From Candidatus Fonsibacter sp. (GTDB lineage: Bacteria; Pseudomonadota; Alphaproteobacteria; Pelagibacterales; Pelagibacteraceae): 23,865 bases of DNA. The notes under the pieces are model-generated. The model was not told where the DNA came from. It saw only the letters and a list, made by a program, of their open reading frames with translations, and searched no databases. The stretch spans positions 1 to 23,865 of the forward strand of contig SHWR01000011.1 in the NCBI GenBank assembly GCA_009693745.1, read 5' to 3'. The translations under genes were made by a program, and so were the position numbers. How positions within the stretch are numbered: the stretch's first letter is position 1; each line of letters opens with the position of its first letter. This document shows positions 14,796-22,564 of the stretch, piece by piece.

Positions 14796-17355
14796 TTACA
14801 GCTTTAGCTTTCTTACTTTTCTTTTTAGTTTTTTTACCACTTTTTGTTTCATCATAAGCAATTCTTGCCGCTATTAATATCATAGCTTCTTCCATGGATA
14901 TATTTTCAGGATCTTTATCATCAGGAATTGTTGCATTGATTGTTTTATATTTAATGTAAGGACCGTATTGACCTTTCATAATCTTAACAGGTTTTTTATC
15001 TTCAGGATGCTCACCAAGATTTTTGATCTCATTAGAAGTTCGTCTACCAGGCTTTGCTTCAGCGATTAAAGTAATTGCTCTATTTAATCCCAACGAAAAT
15101 ATATCTTCAGGATTTTCCAAAGAAGCAGATTTACTTTCACATTTAACATAAGGTCCAAATCTTCCTACATTTAAAGTAATGTCTTGTGAGTTTTCTGGAT
15201 ATTGACCAAGCGTTTTTGGAAGTGAAGCTAAAAATTTACATTTGTCTAAGTCTAATGAGTCTAAGGAGATGCCCTTAGGTATCGATACATTTCGAAGATT
15301 TTTTTCATCATTACCAATTTGTAAGTAAGAACCAAATCTTCCTTTCTTTAATACAATTTTTTCTTTATTTTCAGTTTCTCCAAATACTTTCGGTTCAGCA
15401 AGAAAATCTTGTTCAGCAGCTTTCGTTCTTGAGAGAGGTCTTGTAAATTTACATTCAGGATAATTTGAACAACCAATGAAAGCTCCAAATCTTCCATTTT
15501 TTAAACTAAGTTCACCAATACTACAGTTTTTACATTTTTTTGAAATTTTCCCATTTTCATCTTTATCAAAGATAATATCTCCTAAACTTTCATTTAATAA
15601 ATCAAGCACAGCTCTTGTTCTTAATTCTTTAACTTCGTTAATATTCTTATAAAATTCTTTCCAAAAATTTTCTAAAACTTTTAGATATTCAATTTTTCCT
15701 GTAGTAATTTCATCTAAGCTATCCTCAAGCGTTGCTGTAAAATTATAATCTACATATTTAGTAAATAATTTATCCAAGAAAGCTGTAATAAGCTTACCTC
15801 TGTCAGTCGGTATAAAGCGTTTTGTTATAAGCTCCACATAGTTTCTTGCCGATAGTACTGAAATAATACTTGCGTAAGTAGAGGGTCTTCCTATTCCAAG
15901 TTCTTCTAATTTTTTAACTAAGCTTGCTTCGGAAAATCTAGGAGGCGGTTCTGTGAAATGTTGCTCAGTATTGAATTTAGGATTTTCCAATTTTTCATTA
16001 ATTTTTACTTCTGGTAATATTTTTTGATCATTTTCCTCATCTTTATCAACTTCATCTTCTTCTTTTACGTCTTGATATAATTTTAAAAAACCATTGAATA
16101 CTTGAACAGACCCCGTTGCTCTAAAAGTAATAGATTTTAATTCATTTAATATCTCTAAAGTACATCTTTCGTACTCAGCATTTTCCATTTGAGAAGCAAG
16201 GGTTCTATTCCATATAAGTTCATATAATTTTGCCTGATCTTTATCTAAAATAGATCTCATTTTTTCAGGAGTTCTTAAAATATCAGTGGGTCTAATTGCT
16301 TCATGAGCTTCCTGAGCATTTTTTGCTTTTTTTCCTGAATAATTTCTAGCTTCGTTGGGTAAGTATTTTTTACCGATCTCTTTATCAATATAATCTCTAC
16401 ATTCTTTAATAGCATCTTGTGAAATATTAGTTCCGTCAGTTCTCATATAAGTAATTAAGCCAACAGTATCTCCTTCAAAATCTATTCCTTGATAAAGTCT
16501 TTGAGCAATTTGCATTGTTCTAGATGCTGAAAAACCCAATTTTTTTGAAGATTCTTGTTGCATGGTAGAAGTCGTAAAAGGAGCATAAGGACTTCTTCGG
16601 TATGGCTTCTTATCAATACTTGCAACGTTGAAACTTTCTTTTTTTATCTGTTCTAAAACATTATTAATTTCTCGTTGATTTTTAAATGAAAATTTTTCAA
16701 TTTTATTTCCTTTAAAAGAATAAAGTCTGGCATTTAATTCTTTTCTTTGCTGGGTTAAAAAAGTACAAGCAAATGACCAATATTCTTGTGGCTTAAAAAG
16801 TTCAATATCATACTCTCTGTCTACAATAATTCTAAGAGCAACAGACTGAACTCTTCCTGCTGATTTTGATCCTGGAAGTTTTGTCCAAAGAATAGGGGAG
16901 ATATTAAATCCAACTAAATAATCTAAAGCTCGTCTTGCCATATAAGCATTGACTAATTCAGGATTAATATCCCTTGGATTGTTAATCCCATTCTCAACTG
17001 CTTTTTTAGTAATCTCATTAAATACAACTCTTTCAAATTTTTTATTTTTAATTTTTTTATTTTCCTCTAAAATACATTTTAAATGCCAGGCAATAGCCTC
17101 TCCTTCACGATCAGGATCTGTTGCTAAAATAATTCTATCAGCATCAATTGCAAAATCAGTAATTTCTTTTAAATGTTTTTTAGAACCTGGGTCAATCTCC
17201 CAAATCATTTTAAAATTATGTTCTGTATCAACAGAACCATTTTTGGAAGGAAGATCCCTAACATGTCCGTAGCTTGCTAAAACTTTATAATCTGAACCTA
17301 AATATTTATTAATTGTTTTTGCTTTTGCTGGACTTTCAACGATAACTAAATTCAT
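14788..17355 (-). CDS. topA: DNA topoisomerase I (type IA)
   Basis: TopA relaxes negative supercoils by single-strand passage. The 855-residue protein has the Toprim domain with ESPAKAKT (7-14) and the metal-binding TDPDREGEA (79-87). The catalytic tyrosine lies in ITYMRTDGTN (Tyr303), with Arg305, and HEAIRPTD (351-358) follows. The C-terminal region has one four-cysteine zinc ribbon (Cys608, 611, 629, 635) and then three degenerate GRFG/GQYGPY-type C-terminal repeats. It ends in a lysine-rich tail. The acidic insert near 431-443 is low-complexity. The ATG at 17355 is the only good start and begins with the family's typical NLVIVESPAKAKT. It shares 8 bases with the RidA-family gene. Confidence 0.96.
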   Translation of the reverse strand: MNLVIVESPAKAKTINKYLGSDYKVLASYGHVRDLPSKNGSVDTEHNFKMIWEIDPGSKKHLKEITDFAIDADRIILATDPDREGEAIAWHLKCILEENKKIKNKKFERVVFNEITKKAVENGINNPRDINPELVNAYMARRALDYLVGFNISPILWTKLPGSKSAGRVQSVALRIIVDREYDIELFKPQEYWSFACTFLTQQRKELNARLYSFKGNKIEKFSFKNQREINNVLEQIKKESFNVASIDKKPYRRSPYAPFTTSTMQQESSKKLGFSASRTMQIAQRLYQGIDFEGDTVGLITYMRTDGTNISQDAIKECRDYIDKEIGKKYLPNEARNYSGKKAKNAQEAHEAIRPTDILRTPEKMRSILDKDQAKLYELIWNRTLASQMENAEYERCTLEILNELKSITFRATGSVQVFNGFLKLYQDVKEEDEVDKDEENDQKILPEVKINEKLENPKFNTEQHFTEPPPRFSEASLVKKLEELGIGRPSTYASIISVLSARNYVELITKRFIPTDRGKLITAFLDKLFTKYVDYNFTATLEDSLDEITTGKIEYLKVLENFWKEFYKNINEVKELRTRAVLDLLNESLGDIIFDKDENGKISKKCKNCSIGELSLKNGRFGAFIGCSNYPECKFTRPLSRTKAAEQDFLAEPKVFGETENKEKIVLKKGRFGSYLQIGNDEKNLRNVSIPKGISLDSLDLDKCKFLASLPKTLGQYPENSQDITLNVGRFGPYVKCESKSASLENPEDIFSLGLNRAITLIAEAKPGRRTSNEIKNLGEHPEDKKPVKIMKGQYGPYIKYKTINATIPDDKDPENISMEEAMILIAARIAYDETKSGKKTKKKSKKAKAVNE

Positions 17356-17358
17356 AAG

Positions 17359-17386
17359 GTATTAGTAAAAAAAGAAGAACTGTCAA
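17359..17386 (-). promoter_or_regulatory. Possible topA promoter with repeated TTGACA
   Basis: Read on the minus strand, the 87-base plsY-topA gap carries TTGACA (17386-17381), then 16 bases, then a poor -10 candidate TAATAC (17364-17359), just before the topA ATG. A second TTGACA lies about 20 bases further upstream in a similar context (AAATTTGACA, then AAATTTTGACA), so the gap contains a short imperfect direct repeat. If real, the mRNA would be nearly leaderless. The -10 match is weak. Confidence 0.3.
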
Positions 17387-17442
17387 AATTTGAGAGCTTT
17401 GTCAAATTTCGAAAAAAAATGTCCAAAAAAGTCCTTAATTAC

Positions 17443-18003
17443 TTAGAAATTCTCTTTTATTAAGGTAGTAATGTTTTGTCTATGAGTGAAGATCGAAGTT
17501 ATGAAATAAAAGAAAATTAGTAAGAAAATTTTTTGATCAAAAAAAATAAAAGACGTAATTGTTACAACTAAATACCCTAATAACGCTGAAACAGCTGATA
17601 TTCTAAAAATTATAAGCATAATCAACCATGTAGTTATAAAGACTGCTGATAAATAAAAATTAATTACTAATAAACTTCCTATAAATGTTGCAACACCTTT
17701 TCCTCCCTTAAATTTTAGCCACAGAGGGAAAATATGAGCAAGAAAAACAATTATAGCTGAGTAGTATATGAATTCGTTAAAATATTGACTTGTTAATAAA
17801 ATAGAAAAAGTTCCTTTAAGTCCGTCAAACAATAAAGTTAAGGCGGCAATAAATTTATTGCCTGTTCTTAAGACGTTTGTTGCTCCAATATTTCCAGATC
17901 CAATTTTCCTAACGTCACCATAACCAGCAAGTTTTGTGAAAATTATGCCAAACGGTATAGACCCTAATATATAAGAGTAGAGAGTAACTATGATTATGTC
18001 CAT
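17443..18003 (-). CDS. plsY: Acyl-phosphate:glycerol-3-phosphate acyltransferase
   Basis: PlsY is the integral membrane enzyme that acylates glycerol-3-phosphate at position 1 with acyl phosphate, starting phospholipid synthesis. The 186-residue protein has several hydrophobic segments and the three conserved loop motifs: GSGNIGATN (35-43), LFDGLKG (58-64) and FKGGKGVAT (98-106), all intact. Its ATG overlaps the pyrC' stop by one base. The next minus-strand gene is topA, 87 bases away; in many Alphaproteobacteria dprA lies between them, but here it is absent. Confidence 0.94.
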   Translation of the reverse strand: MDIIIVTLYSYILGSIPFGIIFTKLAGYGDVRKIGSGNIGATNVLRTGNKFIAALTLLFDGLKGTFSILLTSQYFNEFIYYSAIIVFLAHIFPLWLKFKGGKGVATFIGSLLVINFYLSAVFITTWLIMLIIFRISAVSALLGYLVVTITSFIFFDQKIFLLIFFYFITSIFTHRQNITTLIKENF

Positions 18004-19292
18004 TAAGCTTCAAATACTAAGTTTCCGTTAATAAAAGTTTTTTCAACCTTACCTTGCATTCTTCTCTTCTCAATTGCAGTATTTTTTGATTTTGATTTAA
18101 TCTTTTCTTTTTCCACCACCCAAGGCTTATCAAGATTAACTATGGCGATATCAGCATCACTTCCTAAAGATAAATTTCCAGCATCGATATTTAGTATTTT
18201 GGCTGGATTGCAAGTTAACGCTTTTATAAGCATATTTAGTTCACAAGATTTATTGTGATAAAGTTCTAACGTTAAAGACAATAAAGTTTCAACTCCTGAA
18301 GCACCATTCGCCGCTTGTTGAAAGGTTAAACGTTTTGATTCTTCATCTTCAGGTTTGTGATCTGAAACAATTACATCAATCAATCCTTTTTTTAAACCAT
18401 CAATTAATGCTAGACGATCATTTTCTGTTCTAAGAGGAGGGGATAATTTTAGGAAAGTTCTAAAGTCACCAATATCATTTTCATTTAAAGATAAATTATT
18501 TATTGAAACCCCAGTTGTAAATTTTAATCCTTTATTTTTATACGCTTCGATTACAGGAAGAGAAATTTTTGTTGATAAAGTGGAAATATGATATCTGTTT
18601 TTGTAAAGCTCAAGTAAACTTAAATCTCTTTCTATAATAATTTTTTCAGCAATATCTGGAATTCCTTTTAATCCTAATCTTGTAGAAATTTCACCATTAT
18701 TAACAGAACCGTCAGCCGAGAGTTCATTGTCTTGTGGAAATTGAATAATCAAACTGTCTAAATTTTTAGAGTAGTTAAATATTTTATCCATAACTCTATT
18801 ATTCTGCACACATTTAATCCCATCAGTAAAACCAATGGCCCCAACAATTCCAAGTAATCCAAACTCCGACATCTCATTTCCCTCAAGATTCTTTGTAAGA
18901 GTAGCAAGAGGGTAGATTTTAATTAAAGACTTGTCTTTTGCTCTTCTTTTGGCGAAATCTAATATAGAAGCATTATCAATTACGGGCATAGTATTAGGCA
19001 TTGTAACAACAGAAGTAACTCCGCCTGACAATGCTGCTTCACTTAAAGTTCTAAAATTTTCTTTATATTCAAATCCAGGCTCCCCAACAAAAACTCTCAT
19101 ATCTACAATTCCAGGAATTGAAATGTTGCCTTTACAATCTATAATTTCGCAATCTTTTGAAACGTTATCTTTAGTAACTTTTTTACCTATGGCTTTAATT
19201 TTTCCATTTTCATCAATTAAAATTCCACCAACCTCGTCGATATTATTTTGTGGGTCTATTATTCTTGTATTAATTAAAAGTTTTATTTTCAT
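18003..19292 (-). CDS. Dihydroorotase-like protein lacking metal ligands (PyrC'/PyrX type)
   Basis: This 429-residue amidohydrolase-fold protein is homologous to type I dihydroorotases but should be catalytically inactive. The first metal motif, normally D-M-H-V-H-L-R-E-P-G, reads DMRVFVGEPG (64-73): both zinc histidines and the substrate arginine are replaced. The QHAED-type segment reads QFPQD (184-188), so a third histidine is lost. Other conserved parts remain, including MPNTMP (99-104), H235, SPPLRTENDR and the aspartate of the DHKPED segment (311). In Pseudomonas an inactive homologue (PyrC') is a structural partner of aspartate transcarbamoylase. The ATGA overlap with pyrB supports the same role here. 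An active dihydroorotase should be encoded elsewhere in the genome. Databases often label such genes pyrC. Confidence 0.88.
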   Translation of the reverse strand: MKIKLLINTRIIDPQNNIDEVGGILIDENGKIKAIGKKVTKDNVSKDCEIIDCKGNISIPGIVDMRVFVGEPGFEYKENFRTLSEAALSGGVTSVVTMPNTMPVIDNASILDFAKRRAKDKSLIKIYPLATLTKNLEGNEMSEFGLLGIVGAIGFTDGIKCVQNNRVMDKIFNYSKNLDSLIIQFPQDNELSADGSVNNGEISTRLGLKGIPDIAEKIIIERDLSLLELYKNRYHISTLSTKISLPVIEAYKNKGLKFTTGVSINNLSLNENDIGDFRTFLKLSPPLRTENDRLALIDGLKKGLIDVIVSDHKPEDEESKRLTFQQAANGASGVETLLSLTLELYHNKSCELNMLIKALTCNPAKILNIDAGNLSLGSDADIAIVNLDKPWVVEKEKIKSKSKNTAIEKRRMQGKVEKTFINGNLVFEA

Positions 19293-20236
19293 TTATTATT
19301 TCCACAGATAATTTTTAAACAAGCCATTCTAACAGCAACTCCCATTTCAACTTGTTCCTTTATAATGCTACGATTAATGTCATCAGCTAATGTTGTATCT
19401 ATTTCAACACCTCTATTCATGGGACCTGGATGCATAATCAAAGCATTAGGATGAGCTTTAGTAATTTTTTTATAATCTAATCCAAAGAATTCGTAATATT
19501 CTCTTGTTGAAGGAACGTAAGATCCTTGCATACGTTCAGTTTGAAGCCTTAACATCATTACAATATCAGATCCTTCAAGACCCTTATTCATATCTGTGAA
19601 TGCTTTAACACCGAGACTTTCAATATTTTTTGGCATTAGTGTGCGAGGGGCAATTACTCTAACCTCAGCTCCCAACATATTAAGTAAGTAAATATTTGAT
19701 CTTGCAACTCTTGAGTGCATTATGTCTCCACAAATAGCAATTCTCAAACCTTCAATTTTTCCTTTTTTAATTTTTATTGTTAGCGCATCTAAAAGCGCTT
19801 GAGTTGGATGTTCTCTCCAGCCATCACCAGCATTAATCACTGAGCAATTTACTTTTTGTGCTAAGAGATTTGCAGCCCCAGAGTCTTGGTGTCTTATAAT
19901 TAAAACATCTGGATGCATTGCATTTAATGTCATCGCAGTATCAATTAAAGTTTCCCCTTTTTTGATTGCTGAATTCGCAACGTTCATATTCATCACATCA
20001 GCACCCAATCGTTTTCCCGCAAGCTCAAAAGAACTTAAAGTTCTCGTAGAAGATTCAAAAAATAAATTTATTTGAGTTTTTCCAGTTAATATATTTAATT
20101 TTTTTTGTTCTTTTTTATTAAAGTCAACAAATTGCATTGACTCATCAAGGATATAATTAACTTCTGGAATAGATAATGATTGAATGCCTAAGAGGTGCTT
20201 ATGTCTGAATTTAACAGCTTCTTTTTGTATAGCCAT
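19289..20236 (-). CDS. pyrB: Aspartate carbamoyltransferase catalytic subunit
   Basis: PyrB joins carbamoyl phosphate and aspartate to carbamoyl aspartate, the committed step of pyrimidine synthesis. From ATG at 20236 the protein has 315 residues, close to the family norm (about 310). Motifs are ESSTRTLSSFE (61-71), the Ser-Lys loop NSAIKKGET (88-96), HQDSGAAN (116-123), HPTQALLD (143-150) and HPGPMNRG (269-276). A longer version from TTG at 20275 would add 13 residues (MQALWFARIELLL). I reject it because that stretch looks like a promoter and has no family similarity. The gene overlaps pyrC' by 4 bases (ATGA), which implies coupled synthesis of the two subunits. No regulatory subunit gene pyrI is present. 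Confidence 0.94.
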   Translation of the reverse strand: MAIQKEAVKFRHKHLLGIQSLSIPEVNYILDESMQFVDFNKKEQKKLNILTGKTQINLFFESSTRTLSSFELAGKRLGADVMNMNVANSAIKKGETLIDTAMTLNAMHPDVLIIRHQDSGAANLLAQKVNCSVINAGDGWREHPTQALLDALTIKIKKGKIEGLRIAICGDIMHSRVARSNIYLLNMLGAEVRVIAPRTLMPKNIESLGVKAFTDMNKGLEGSDIVMMLRLQTERMQGSYVPSTREYYEFFGLDYKKITKAHPNALIMHPGPMNRGVEIDTTLADDINRSIIKEQVEMGVAVRMACLKIICGNNK

Positions 20237-20246
20237 TAAAAGCAAC

Positions 20247-20275
20247 TCTATACGTGCAAACCATAAAGCTTGCAA
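20247..20275 (-). promoter_or_regulatory. Sigma70-type promoter of pyrB
   Basis: On the minus strand TTGCAA (20275-20270) and TATAGA (20252-20247) are separated by 17 bases, and the pyrB ATG (20236) lies 10 bases after the -10 box. Transcription would begin only a few bases before the ATG, giving a very short or absent leader. That leaves no room for a pyrimidine attenuator or a PyrR-binding leader. Confidence 0.5.
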
Positions 20276-20293
20276 GTATTAAATGAAAATTAG

Positions 20294-20773
20294 TTATTTT
20301 ATCTGGTTTTTATAATAGTCGATAAAACCTTGGAGAATAAATGCAGCAGAATTCTCATCAAGTTTTTTTTGTTTTTTTGTTACATTAATTGATAGTTCGG
20401 ACATTCCTTTATAAGCGCCTTCGCTAGATAATCTTTCATCCCAAAGTGTTACCGGAAGAGATAAATGTTCATTTAAGCTTTTAGAAAAATCTCTAGCAGA
20501 TTGGGCTCTTGGACCAACAGAACCATCCATATTAATAGGGTTACCAACTACAATTCCTTCAATATTATTTTCTTTAATTATATTTCTTATCTCAGTTATA
20601 AAAAATTTTAATTGTCTGAATTCGATTGTAGTTAATGGAGTTGCAATATTATGATTTTCATCGCAAATAGAAATGCCTATATTTTTTTTTCCATGATCAA
20701 TTCCAATTAATCTAGATTGTTTATTTATTATTTCTGCAAATTTGTCGTTCTCTAATAGGTTGTAAGTTTTCAT
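20294..20773 (-). CDS. ruvX: Putative pre-16S rRNA nuclease / RuvX (YqgF family)
   Basis: YqgF/RuvX proteins have an RNase H-like fold. They are implicated in 5' processing of pre-16S rRNA and were earlier proposed as Holliday junction resolvases. The 159-residue protein has IGIDHGKKNIGI (23-34) with the catalytic Asp26, VVGNPINMDGSVGPRA (75-90), and LWDERLSS (110-117) with the acidic residues of the third motif. Length is slightly above the common 140-155, owing to an N-terminal stretch of about 20 residues before the first motif. It is divergent from gatC across 37 bases, and its stop lies 57 bases before the pyrB start. Confidence 0.92.
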   Translation of the reverse strand: MKTYNLLENDKFAEIINKQSRLIGIDHGKKNIGISICDENHNIATPLTTIEFRQLKFFITEIRNIIKENNIEGIVVGNPINMDGSVGPRAQSARDFSKSLNEHLSLPVTLWDERLSSEGAYKGMSELSINVTKKQKKLDENSAAFILQGFIDYYKNQIK

Positions 20774-20810
20774 TAAAATGCTAATTTAGCCAGATTTACT
20801 ATTAAGTCTA
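20774..20810. promoter_or_regulatory. Divergent promoter region ruvX/gatC
   Basis: These 37 bases separate two divergent start codons and must hold both promoters unless they lie within the genes. Toward ruvX, TAGACT (20810-20805), 16 bases and TAAATT (20788-20783) form a fair match, with 9 bases to the ATG. Toward gatC only a -10-like TACTAT (20797-20802) is visible, 8 bases before the ATG. Both would give very short leaders. Confidence 0.35.
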
Positions 20811-21098
20811 ATGTCAATTAACAGAGATACTATTAAGAAAATATCAAAGTTAGCAAGGATATCAGTAACTAACGATGAAACTGATAGACTTGAAAAGGAT
20901 TTGAATTCTATTTTAAAATTTATCGAACAATTAAATGAACTTAATACTGACAAAATTGTTCCGATAGCTTCAGTGTCTGATCAGGCACTTACAATGAATA
21001 AGGATGAAATAAAAAAAATTAATGAAAAAGATGAAATTTTAAAAAATGCTCCTGAAAAAAATTCTAATTATTATATTGTTCCAAAAGTTATTGAATAA
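20811..21098 (+). CDS. gatC: Asp-tRNA(Asn)/Glu-tRNA(Gln) amidotransferase subunit C
   Basis: GatC is the small stabilising subunit that wraps around GatA in the GatCAB complex. The 95-residue product has the expected length and pattern: IKKISKLARISVTNDETDRL (9-28), an amphipathic LNSILKFIEQLNELNTD segment, and a C-terminal stretch matching GatC family members, ending YYIVPKVIE. It is followed 2 bases later by gatA, the usual gatC-gatA-gatB order. Confidence 0.95.
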   Translation: MSINRDTIKKISKLARISVTNDETDRLEKDLNSILKFIEQLNELNTDKIVPIASVSDQALTMNKDEIKKINEKDEILKNAPEKNSNYYIVPKVIE

Positions 21099-21100
21099 CC

Positions 21101-22564
21101 ATGACCGATCTTGCAAAATTAACTTTAGTTGAAAGTATAAAGCATGTTAAAGAAAAAAAATGCAGCGCCGCAGAATTAGTTGGTGCTTACGTTAAAAGAA
21201 TAGAAAAATCAGATAAATTAAATTGTTTTAATACTAAAGATTTAGACAATGCTCTTAGTAAAGCTAAAAAAATAGATATAAATAAAAAATTAGATAAAGC
21301 CTTGGTGGGAGCTCCTATCGCTGTCAAAGACTTATTTTGTACAAAAGGTTTAAAAACAACCGCTTCAAGTAAAATTTTATCAAATTTTATTCCAACTTAT
21401 GAATCTACTGTCACAGAAAAGCTTTGGAATGAAGATGCAATTTTAATTGGCAAATTAAACTCTGATGAATTTGCAATGGGCTCATCAAACGAGACTAGTA
21501 ATTTTGGAAACGTTTTAAACCCATATCGTTTAAATAATGCCTATCTTGTTCCAGGAGGATCTTCAGGAGGATGTGCTAGCGCCGTTGCTGCAGATTTAAC
21601 AAGCGCTACTGTTGGAACAGATACAGGTGGAAGTATTCGACAGCCAGCCGCATTTACAGGCATTGTGGGTTTAAAGCCTACTTATGGGCGCTGTTCTAGA
21701 TGGGGGATAGTTGCATTTGCATCCTCTTTAGATCAAGCAGGGCCGATGACAAAAGATGTAAGAGACGCCGCTTTAATGCTTGATGTTATTTCCGGTTATG
21801 ATGAAAAAGATTCAACCTCAGCAAATAAACCCAAGAGTTCATTTTTAAATTCGATTAAAAATAATGTTAAAGGATTAAAAGTCGGCGTTCCTAAAGAATA
21901 TCGTGTTGATAATATGCCAAAGGAAGTAGATGATTTATGGCAAGAAGGAATTAGGATTTTAAAAGAGGGTGGGGCAATCATTAAAGATATTTCATTACCG
22001 CATACAAAATATGCTCTTCCAGCTTATTATATTATTGCACCAGCTGAAGCCTCATCAAATTTAGCAAGATATGATGGTGTGAGATATGGATTTAGAGCAG
22101 AAGGAAAAGATCTAACCGAGATGTATGAAAATACTAGATCAAAAGGTTTTGGCGCTGAAGTTAAAAGAAGAATTATGATTGGAACTTATGTTCTATCATC
22201 AGGTTATTACGATGCTTATTATTTAAAAGCTCAAAAGGTTAGAAATCTAATTAAAATGGATTTTGATAGTGCCTATAAAGATGTTGATGTAATTTTAACT
22301 CCAACAACACCAACGCCAGCTTTTAAATTTGGAGAAAATGCGGACGATCCAATTGCTATGTATTTAAATGATATATTTACCGTAACAGCAAACTTAGCAG
22401 GTATTCCAGCAATATCTTTACCCATAAAATATAATAAAGATGGATTGCCTTTATCATTACAATTGTTTGGAAAGTCTTTTGATGAGCAAACATTGTTAAA
22501 CACAGCCTATTCGATAGAGCAGCAAGTTAATTTTAAATCACAAGTTAAAGATTGGTGGATGTAG
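21101..22564 (+). CDS. gatA: Asp-tRNA(Asn)/Glu-tRNA(Gln) amidotransferase subunit A
   Basis: GatA is the glutaminase of GatCAB: it releases ammonia from glutamine and channels it to GatB. The 487-residue protein has the amidase-signature catalytic triad: Lys76 in GAPIAVKDLF, the cis-serine Ser154 in PGGSSGG, and the nucleophile Ser178 in GTDTGGSIRQPAA. GIVGLKPTYGR follows directly. Length is normal and all catalytic residues are present. Downstream, gatB begins at a GTG that overlaps the TAG stop by one base (TAGTG). Confidence 0.97.
   Translation: MTDLAKLTLVESIKHVKEKKCSAAELVGAYVKRIEKSDKLNCFNTKDLDNALSKAKKIDINKKLDKALVGAPIAVKDLFCTKGLKTTASSKILSNFIPTYESTVTEKLWNEDAILIGKLNSDEFAMGSSNETSNFGNVLNPYRLNNAYLVPGGSSGGCASAVAADLTSATVGTDTGGSIRQPAAFTGIVGLKPTYGRCSRWGIVAFASSLDQAGPMTKDVRDAALMLDVISGYDEKDSTSANKPKSSFLNSIKNNVKGLKVGVPKEYRVDNMPKEVDDLWQEGIRILKEGGAIIKDISLPHTKYALPAYYIIAPAEASSNLARYDGVRYGFRAEGKDLTEMYENTRSKGFGAEVKRRIMIGTYVLSSGYYDAYYLKAQKVRNLIKMDFDSAYKDVDVILTPTTPTPAFKFGENADDPIAMYLNDIFTVTANLAGIPAISLPIKYNKDGLPLSLQLFGKSFDEQTLLNTAYSIEQQVNFKSQVKDWWM

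Noticed and set aside
18003..19292. Treating the dihydroorotase-like gene as a decaying pseudogene
   Set aside because: The frame is intact over 429 codons, much of the fold is conserved, and the substitutions match the known inactive PyrC' type rather than random decay.
20237..20275. TTG at 20275 as the pyrB start
   Set aside because: The added 13 residues have no family similarity and the DNA reads as a -35 box, spacer and -10 box.
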